This document shows, one piece after another, positions 44,862 to 50,288 of a stretch of DNA of 50,288 bases; position 1 is the first letter of the stretch; the number at the start of each line of letters is the position of its first letter. A program made the position numbers and the translations under genes. Under the pieces are notes generated by a model that saw only the letters and a list, made by a program, of their open reading frames with translations, was not told the origin of the DNA and ran no database searches. The DNA comes from CAZKFN01 sp964552035 (lineage in GTDB: Bacteria; Bacteroidota; Bacteroidia; Flavobacteriales_E; Vicingaceae): contig CAZKFN010000007.1 of NCBI GenBank assembly GCA_964552035.1, positions 1 to 50,288 on the forward strand. Direction: 5' to 3'.

Positions 44862-46178
44862 ATGATTCAAAAGGGAGACAAAAAAATAATTCGGGCCTGG
44901 GCATTTTACGATTGGGCTAACTCTGTTTATCCTTTAGTAATTACAACTGCTATTTTTCCAATGTTTTATGAAGCAGTGACTACTACCTCTTTAAGTACAG
45001 GTGAAACTACAGATATTGTTAGCTTTTTTGGCTATCATTTTAAGAACACTGAGTTGTATTCTTATGTTAGTGCATTATCTTTTTTAATTGTTTCCATAAT
45101 TTCTCCGGTTTTGTCGGGAATAGCAGACTATTCAGATAGTAAAAAACGCTTTCTTCAATTTTTTTGTTATTTAGGTGCGCTTTCTTGCGCGTGCTTGTAT
45201 TTTTTTGACACCAATTATCTTGAGTGGAGTATGTTGGCGGTATTATTAGCTTCTGTGGGTTTTTGGGGAAGTATTGTTTTTTACAATGCTTATCTTCCAG
45301 AAATTGCAGAAAGAAAGGATCACGATAAGGTTTCTGCCAAAGGCTATGCTCTTGGTTATATAGGCAGTTCCATTTTATTAATTGGGAACTTGGTTTTGAT
45401 TATGGCTTTTGATATGCCGGTGAAATATTCTTTTTTAATGGTAGCTATTTGGTGGGCGGGCTTCAGTCAATATACCTATTATTATTTACCCAATAGCATG
45501 CATCAACATAAAGACAGAGCTAAGAAAGATAGACTTACAAGAGGTTGGAAAGAGTTGCAAAAGGTATGGAGACAATTAAAGGGATTGAAGATTATTAAAC
45601 GTTATTTATTGTCTTTTTTTATCTATAGCATGGGTGTACAAACAGTGATGCTTATGGCTACCCTTTTTGCAGCAAAAGAAATTGATTGGGGAACAGATGG
45701 AACAAAAACAGGCTTAATTGTTTCTGTAATCATTATTCAGTTTATTGCTATTGGTGGGGCTTATTTCTTTTCTTGGTTTTCCAAAAAAGTTGGCAACATT
45801 GCTTCCCTATCTTTAAGCTTGACGATTTGGATTGGGATTTGTATAGGAGCTTATTTTATTTATACTCCTTTTGAGTTCTATATTATCGCTGCAATTGTTG
45901 GTTTTGTTATGGGTGGAATTCAGTCTTTATCTCGCTCAACTTATTCCAAAATTCTACCAGAGACAACCGATCATGCTTCTTTCTTTAGTTTTTATGATGT
46001 GCTGGAAAAAATAGGGATTGTAATAGGAACTTTTGTGTTTGGCTTTTTAGAGGGTTATAGTGGAAGTATGCGCACTTCCATCTTTGCATTGCTTAGCTTT
46101 TTTGTAGTTGGCTTATTTGTTTTACTTTTTGTGCCTAAGCATCCTGCAATTGTAGGCAAGTCGATAAAAAGGGTTTAA
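44862..46178 (+). CDS. MFS transporter, Atg22/UMF1-like family
   Basis: The 438-residue membrane protein has about 11-12 hydrophobic segments. Its beginning, KIIRAWAFYDWANSVYPLVI followed by TTAIFPMFYE, is the hallmark of the UMF1/Atg22-like MFS family. GFVMGGIQSLSRSTYSKILP and HASFFSFYDVLEKIGIVIGT near the end are also typical. Yeast Atg22 exports amino acids from the vacuole; bacterial substrates are unknown. It precedes the L-2-hydroxyglutarate oxidase-like gene by 24 bases on the same strand, so the two may be co-transcribed and the transporter could import a related dicarboxylate, which is only a guess. Confidence 0.9.
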   Translation: MIQKGDKKIIRAWAFYDWANSVYPLVITTAIFPMFYEAVTTTSLSTGETTDIVSFFGYHFKNTELYSYVSALSFLIVSIISPVLSGIADYSDSKKRFLQFFCYLGALSCACLYFFDTNYLEWSMLAVLLASVGFWGSIVFYNAYLPEIAERKDHDKVSAKGYALGYIGSSILLIGNLVLIMAFDMPVKYSFLMVAIWWAGFSQYTYYYLPNSMHQHKDRAKKDRLTRGWKELQKVWRQLKGLKIIKRYLLSFFIYSMGVQTVMLMATLFAAKEIDWGTDGTKTGLIVSVIIIQFIAIGGAYFFSWFSKKVGNIASLSLSLTIWIGICIGAYFIYTPFEFYIIAAIVGFVMGGIQSLSRSTYSKILPETTDHASFFSFYDVLEKIGIVIGTFVFGFLEGYSGSMRTSIFALLSFFVVGLFVLLFVPKHPAIVGKSIKRV

Positions 46179-46202
46179 TTTTAAATTTTAAAATAAGAAG
46201 TT

Positions 46203-47423
46203 TTGGAGAATCGCTTAATATTTGATATTGCTATAGTTGGTGGAGGTATTGTTGGTGCAGCAACTTTTTATAAATTGCAAACCTGGCATCCTGAGCTAAA
46301 AATTCTTTTAATTGAAAAAGAAGACCATTTGGCAGCTCACCAAACAGGGCACAACAGTGGTGTAATTCACTCTGGATTGTATTATAAACCCGGCTCTAAA
46401 AAAGCAATTAACTGTGTTAAAGGACGAAGAGAGCTGGTAAAGTTTGCTCAAGATTACGGTGTAAAACATGATGTTTGTGGTAAAGTGGTTGTCGCTACCG
46501 ATGAGTCTGAGTTGCCTTTTATGAATAAGATTTTTGAAAATGGTATTGCCAATGAGACGGAGGGAATAGAAAAAATTAGTGGAGAGGAGGTTAAAGAAAT
46601 AGAGCCTTTTTGTGAAGGTATTGCTGGAATAAAGGTTCCTTGTACAGGGATTATAGATTTTGTTGGTGCTACAGAAAAAATGGTTGAAATAGCCTTGGGC
46701 AGACAAGAAAAATCAAAGCTTGTTTTGGAAGAAACTTTTGAAGAAGTTATCAATGGCTCTATTCAGGAAATAAAAACAAATAAAAGCACTTATTGGGCTA
46801 AAAACTTAATCTTTTGCGGAGGATTGCAATCCGATCGCCTTGCAGCGAAAGATGAGGTGGAAACGGATATGCAAATTGTGGGCTTTAGGGGAGATTATTA
46901 TGAGTTAGAAGAGCAGGCACTTCATAAAGTAAAACATTTAATTTATCCTGTTCCTAATCCTGCATTTCCATTTTTAGGAGTCCATTTTACAAGAATGGTA
47001 AATGGAGAGATAGAGTGTGGCCCTAATGCTGTTTTTACATTTAAACGGGAAGGTTATGGCAAGACGGATTTTGACTTAAAAGATACTGCAGATGCTTTAT
47101 TTTATGGTGGTACTTGGAAGTTGTTTGCCAAGCATTGGAGATTTGGATTAGATGAATATAGGAGAGCTTTTAGTAAGAAGCTATTTTTAAATCGCCTACA
47201 AAGATTAATTCCTACGTTAAAAATGGAGGATATTCGCCCCGGTCGCGCTGGTGTTCGAGCTATGGCTTTGGGAATAGATGGAGAAATGATAGATGATTTT
47301 AAAATAAAATATAAGAATAATAATATTCACGTTCTTAATGCACCTTCTCCTGCAGCTACTGCTTCTTTAGCCATAGGGGAGGATGTTGCATTAATGGCAA
47401 GAGACCGGTTCAACTTAGTTTAG
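46203..47423 (+). CDS. lhgO: L-2-hydroxyglutarate oxidase-like FAD protein (LhgO)
   Basis: LhgO oxidises L-2-hydroxyglutarate to 2-oxoglutarate and passes electrons to the membrane quinone pool. The 406-residue product shows the FAD-binding IAIVGGGIVGAATFYKLQTW, the family motif HQTGHNSGVIHSGLYYKPGS, and the C-terminal IRPGRAGVRAMALGIDGEMI ending with PSPAATASLAIGEDVALMAR. These are characteristic of LhgO among DAO-family oxidases. The start is TTG at 46203: no ATG lies nearby in frame, and a downstream ATG would remove the FAD fold. It is probably translated from the same transcript as the MFS gene. Its stop is 5 bases from a convergent gene. Confidence 0.92.
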   Translation: MENRLIFDIAIVGGGIVGAATFYKLQTWHPELKILLIEKEDHLAAHQTGHNSGVIHSGLYYKPGSKKAINCVKGRRELVKFAQDYGVKHDVCGKVVVATDESELPFMNKIFENGIANETEGIEKISGEEVKEIEPFCEGIAGIKVPCTGIIDFVGATEKMVEIALGRQEKSKLVLEETFEEVINGSIQEIKTNKSTYWAKNLIFCGGLQSDRLAAKDEVETDMQIVGFRGDYYELEEQALHKVKHLIYPVPNPAFPFLGVHFTRMVNGEIECGPNAVFTFKREGYGKTDFDLKDTADALFYGGTWKLFAKHWRFGLDEYRRAFSKKLFLNRLQRLIPTLKMEDIRPGRAGVRAMALGIDGEMIDDFKIKYKNNNIHVLNAPSPAATASLAIGEDVALMARDRFNLV

Positions 47424-47428
47424 GGAAT

Positions 47429-47974
47429 TTAATGGTCGATAATTTGATAATCCTTTTTGTAACGTTCCCAATCAAAAAGAAACATTTCCATCGCCTTATC
47501 TAACCTTTTTAATAAAAGCGGATTAGGTGCATTTAGGTTTTTAAAATACTCTTCTTGATATTGCCCTAATTCATATTTAAAAAAAACCGCTTTAGACATT
47601 GCATAAATATTGTTTTTGCTAGGATGGTTTACTCTACTTAGATAGCTTTTGTAATCATTTAAGTTTTTATCCAATTGAAATTTATCAATTTCAAAAACTT
47701 TAGATAACTTTTCAGTAATAACACTAATCAATCGATTGTCCTTTTTAGCTTCAAAATATTTAGGAACTTCTTTAAGGTTAGCTGCTAAAACAATTAAAGT
47801 AAATTTGCTATCATCATCAGCTACTATTTCAGGCTGAGAAATAAATTCAGCAGCATTATTGATAATAGCAGCAACATCTTCAAATCCATTATCAATTGCA
47901 TCTAGAACGGAATTGACAAAGATATTAGCTAGGGCATCTATAGTTAATTTTTTTTTGCCGAGAATATTAAACAT
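47429..47974 (-). CDS. Hypothetical cytosolic protein
   Basis: The product is about 181 residues with no signal peptide or membrane segment. It is mostly charged and helical (VNSVLDAIDNGFEDVAAIIN, LLLKRLDKAMEMFLFDWERY). I do not recognise a domain. I chose the ATG at 47974, which follows AAAGGAC by 11 bases; an ATG at 47998 would add 8 residues, including KGQLRF, without clear gain. It is convergent with lhgO and lies 102 bases from mscS on the same strand, so it may share an operon with it. Codon and base use look like its neighbours. Confidence 0.55.
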   Translation of the reverse strand: MFNILGKKKLTIDALANIFVNSVLDAIDNGFEDVAAIINNAAEFISQPEIVADDDSKFTLIVLAANLKEVPKYFEAKKDNRLISVITEKLSKVFEIDKFQLDKNLNDYKSYLSRVNHPSKNNIYAMSKAVFFKYELGQYQEEYFKNLNAPNPLLLKRLDKAMEMFLFDWERYKKDYQIIDH

Positions 47975-48076
47975 GAAGCGTAGCTGTCCTTTAAACATTA
48001 TAAACAAAGATAAAAGTTTAAGTAGCTATTTTGCAATTTAAGCAAAAGGATTTTCAACAGAGTTATTAACTGATAT

Positions 48077-49009
48077 TTATCGTTGAACTCCTGTAGGGAA
48101 TTGTACTTTATCAGGGCTTTCATTAAGGTATTTTAGTGCTTTCCTAAGGATTCTATTTCTTCGCCCTGTAGTATCTGTTGGTTTAACAGTATAGGAAACA
48201 ACTGCTTCCATCCAAGCGTAAGCATTGTTTCTAAAGTATACTTGGGGAGTCCATTTTTTATCATATCTTGTAGCTTGGAAAGGGTATGATTCTTGAAAAT
48301 CTTCCTTTACGGCCTTCATCAAACATTCCTCAACAAAGTCTAAATCACTGGTGTAAGCAACTTGAAGTGCAGTTTCATTCCAAATAAATGGGGTTAAACC
48401 TCCATTGTAATTAATCACTTCAGTTTTTAAAACTACACTATTTGGAAAACGTATGACTCTACCGCTTGGATGATCATTTTTCATATAATCTCCACTACAC
48501 TCTTCAATTAAGGTTTCCAAATAATGAACTTCAACTACATCGCCTCTCATTCCGTTAAGTTGGATCCTATCACCTACTTGATAAGGTTTTCTAAAGATGA
48601 TATAAATCCAAGCAATAAAGGAAGTAATGGGAGCCTGTAAAGCAAAACCTAAAACAATAGATGCTAACCCAAGTCCGGTTAGGGTAGCATAAACATTTTT
48701 AAAAATAAAGGAAAGCGCAACAGATAAGGCTAAGATGCTAGCTATTAATCTTGTAATACGGATTAAGTTATATCGATACCCTCCGATTTCCCCTTGATTG
48801 TCAATAAGTTTCTCAATAAACTTACCAATTAATAAAATACTAAAAATGAGGAATAAAGAAACAATAAACCTATTAGCAATATGTTTATACTGATTATAAT
48901 CTCCCCAATCGCCCAACAACGACAATTCTAAAAGAATATATAATGTTAGGGAAATTACTGCCCCAACAGCAAAAAAAATAATTTTGTAATATCTATTTTT
49001 AGGTTTCAT
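48077..49009 (-). CDS. Mechanosensitive ion channel family protein (MscS type)
   Basis: MscS-type channels open on membrane tension and release solutes on osmotic downshock. The 310-residue product has about four membrane segments; the last one (LGLASIVLGFALQAPITSFI) is the pore-lining helix with the alternating Gly/Ala pattern. It is followed by the beta domain (YQVGDRIQLNGMRGDVVEVH, then RVIRFPNSVVLKTEVINYNG) and a C-terminal domain. It starts 58 bases before a 17-bp tandem repeat (49047-49080), which may be its upstream regulatory region. Length fits the small MscS members. Confidence 0.9.
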   Translation of the reverse strand: MKPKNRYYKIIFFAVGAVISLTLYILLELSLLGDWGDYNQYKHIANRFIVSLFLIFSILLIGKFIEKLIDNQGEIGGYRYNLIRITRLIASILALSVALSFIFKNVYATLTGLGLASIVLGFALQAPITSFIAWIYIIFRKPYQVGDRIQLNGMRGDVVEVHYLETLIEECSGDYMKNDHPSGRVIRFPNSVVLKTEVINYNGGLTPFIWNETALQVAYTSDLDFVEECLMKAVKEDFQESYPFQATRYDKKWTPQVYFRNNAYAWMEAVVSYTVKPTDTTGRRNRILRKALKYLNESPDKVQFPTGVQR

Positions 49010-49046
49010 TATTTTGTATAATCAGTTAATAAGTGCGAAACTAGTA

Positions 49047-49080
49047 ATTAAATCCTTTCAGGTATTAAATCCTTTTAGGA
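49047..49080 (+). repeat. 17-bp tandem repeat upstream of mscS
   Basis: ATTAAATCCTTTCAGGT and ATTAAATCCTTTTAGGA lie head to tail (49047-49063 and 49064-49080) with 15 of 17 bases equal. They sit 38-71 bases upstream of the mscS ATG at 49009, where an operator or activator site would be placed. Confidence 0.6.
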
Positions 49081-49429
49081 ATTCTCCAAAGGACTTAGAG
49101 CCCAAACCCATATATTAGTTTTGTATGAAAGGAAATATCAATTTAAGCTTAAGACAAAGATATCAAATTGAAGTCTGAGTTGAAACGCAACACTGCTAAA
49201 TGTAGAAGGACGTAGAATTAACATATAGCTTTGAGCATTCTAAGATACTTTGCTAAAACCGTTGTAAGGTAAAAGATTAAAGATAATTCAATTATTTAGC
49301 GTTATTTGCCTGACATGTTAGACATACAGTCATTATATTTGAGATATAAAAATATAGAAAGCCCTAGTTTTTCTGATAAAATTAAGATTCTTGAAATAGA
49401 AGAAGGTAAATTATGTAGAATATCGGGCT

Positions 49430-49467
49430 TCGATACAATTTTAGCTGTGCTACAACCACTCAGCCCC
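49430..49467 (+). repeat. Dispersed intergenic repeat, copy 1
   Basis: TCGATACAATTTTAGCTGTG followed by CTACAACCACTCAGCCCC; 32 of 38 bases match the copy at 49618. The central TTTAGC-TGT-GCTACA can form a small hairpin. Confidence 0.6.
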
Positions 49468-49617
49468 TTCAATTTAATTATGAATTTTTTAATCATGCAG
49501 AATATAGGACCCTAAGTGTTTTTGGGGTTGAGAAATAATAGGTATTGTTTTAATACTTTTATTTTAACTCCATTGTAATCACTCAAGCAACCAATTCCCC
49601 AAAAATGTACCGAAGGG

Positions 49618-49655
49618 TCGATACAACTTCAGCTGCGCTAAAATCACTCAGCCAC
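49618..49655 (+). repeat. Dispersed intergenic repeat, copy 2
   Basis: TCGATACAACTTCAGCTGCG followed by CTAAAATCACTCAGCCAC; the second copy of the 38-base repeat, in the same orientation, with differences mainly C/T transitions. Confidence 0.6.
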
Positions 49656-49799
49656 CTCCAAATTCATACAATTTTTATTACATTGTAATCAAGTAAAAAG
49701 AAAATATAAATCTTTATATTTGTCTGTAATGAAGTCTTTTATCAACAGCAATTCTTTTTATCCTAACGGTGGTACAGGCATAATCGAACTCCAAAACCT

Positions 49800-50010
49800 A
49801 AAAGTATTTCAAGTTATTGAAAGTCATAGCGTGCCGCTACGCAACGATGTTCTGAACTTACAAGAACTTACACTCATAACTCCATTTATCTTGCTTCCAA
49901 TAATGGGCTTCATTACCACATTTTTTACAACTTATTCCCTCTTTATCTCGCTGTTCTTTAAAATGATATCGACAAGCCTCTTCGCTGGCAAAGTGTGCTG
50001 GAAATGAAAA
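49800..50010 (-). pseudogene. IS1595-family transposase remnant (zinc-ribbon N-terminus, frameshifted)
   Basis: Read on the minus strand from about 50007, the sequence gives FPAHFASEEACRYHFKEQRD, then KEGISCKKCGNEAHYW and KWSYECK, which is the zinc-ribbon N-terminus of IS1595-type transposases. After a one-base shift it continues SCKFRTSLRSGTL, the conserved end of the ribbon, and then MTFNNLKYF before a stop. There is no start codon in place (a stop lies upstream) and nothing of the DDE-type domain follows. It is therefore a short, decayed fragment; no terminal inverted repeats or target duplication were identified. Confidence 0.75.
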
Positions 50011-50155
50011 TATATTTATAACATTGTGTAGTTAAATCAGTAAATTAATCATTTTAGGTTGGTTTGCGGATATCCAGTTTATAAATAAATGAAATGAACA
50101 AACTTCACAAACTAAACTTAAATATTTAACCTTAGCTAATCCGTTCAAATTGACT

Positions 50156-50288
50156 TTATTTTGTAATAATTAATTGTCTTTTAATTATATTAGAATCCTT
50201 TAAAAAGACCATTACTTTATAAGTACCCAATTTATTTGGTGCTATAAATGAGACTTTGTTGTTATCTATTTTTTTGAAAGTAACTTTA
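50156..50288 (-). CDS. C-terminal part of an unknown protein (gene continues beyond window)
   Basis: On the minus strand an open frame enters from the right edge and ends at TAA (50156-50158). The visible 43 residues include KVTFKKIDNNKVSFIAPNKL and GTYKVMVFLKDSN, then IIKRQLIITK. The pattern of alternating beta strands with SFIAPNKLGTYKVMV resembles the last beta-sandwich of Bacteroidota secreted or glycoside-hydrolase-type proteins, but the rest of the gene is outside the window, so no function is assigned. Confidence 0.55.
   Translation of the reverse strand, partial: KVTFKKIDNNKVSFIAPNKLGTYKVMVFLKDSNIIKRQLIITK

Larger units (their letters stand above)
49010..50155. other. Largely non-coding region with short repeats and IS remnant
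   Basis: Between mscS and the partial gene at the right edge I find no ORF with coding character. The stretch holds a tandem repeat (49047-49080), two copies of a dispersed repeat (49430-49467 and 49618-49655) and a frameshifted IS1595-type transposase remnant (49800-50010, minus). Related partial units (CATTGTAATCACTCAAGCAA near 49571 and CATTGTAATCAAG near 49681) suggest older copies. An apparent 69-residue plus-strand ORF at 49306-49515 has no recognisable content. Confidence 0.6.

Noticed and set aside
46308..46706. 132-residue minus-strand ORF inside lhgO
   Set aside because: It lies opposite conserved oxidase motifs and has no start context or known features.
49306..49515. 69-residue plus-strand ORF
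   Set aside because: It overlaps the dispersed repeat at 49430 and has no recognisable domain or start signal; better explained as chance.
49720..50007. 95-residue plus-strand ORF
   Set aside because: It is the antisense of the IS1595-type remnant read on the minus strand, which gives recognisable zinc-ribbon motifs.

Overview
The window is an AT-rich chromosomal segment of a Bacteroidota bacterium, most likely a marine Flavobacteriales-type organism. The supporting signs are a secreted protein with a type IX secretion (T9SS) C-terminal sorting tail, a DUF5686 outer-membrane protein, a deoxynucleoside kinase and a GH3-family protein typical of this phylum, an EtfBA/PdhB block, and promoters of the Bacteroidota kind (TTTG, 17-20 bp spacer, TAnnTTTG) ahead of several genes. 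No phage, CRISPR array or resistance island is visible. Most of the window is core housekeeping content.

Layout: (1) 3-4007: 3' part of tatC, a DUF5686 outer-membrane protein and lptB, all envelope biogenesis. (2) 4015-7913: a divergent UbiA-like membrane protein on the minus strand and gcvP. (3) 8030-11626: a T9SS cargo protein, then, convergent with it, an MlaE/MlaF-type lipid ABC transporter pair. (4) 11794-12260: initiator tRNA-fMet followed by a small GIY-YIG endonuclease gene held between two 92-bp direct repeats. Each repeat contains the tRNA 3' end and its terminator, so the arrangement looks like a minimal mobile element or a relic of one. (5) 12385-22994: a tight three-gene operon encoding a predicted outer-membrane beta-barrel, a 2277-residue secreted protein and a fibronectin-III-type secreted protein. 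This is the best candidate for an uncharacterised surface system. (6) 23193-30868: tRNA-Pro, trxB, a bifunctional nuclease, etfBA, pdhB, and a membrane pyrophosphatase with a YceI-like domain fused to its C-terminus. (7) 30947-35774, all minus strand: deoxynucleoside kinase, a secreted propeller-like protein, a GH3-type protein and dnaX. (8) 36185-41099: rpsF-rpsR-rplI, a MacB/FtsX-type permease and aconitase. (9) 41233-49009: an OmpA-family protein, a CAP-domain secreted protein, an Atg22/UMF1-type MFS transporter, an L-2-hydroxyglutarate oxidase-like protein, an unknown cytosolic protein and an MscS channel. (10) 49010-50288: mostly non-coding, with dispersed short repeats, a frameshifted IS1595-type transposase remnant, and the 3' end of a minus-strand gene that continues beyond the window.

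Metabolically the segment joins acetyl-CoA supply (PdhB), electron transfer from acyl-CoA dehydrogenation (EtfAB), the TCA cycle (aconitase), 2-hydroxyglutarate salvage, glycine cleavage (GcvP) and PPi-driven ion pumping (HppA). The envelope genes (TatC, LptB, MlaEF-like, DUF5686, OmpA, MscS) and the large secreted proteins account for much of the remaining coding capacity. All functional calls come from reading motifs by eye; no database search was run.
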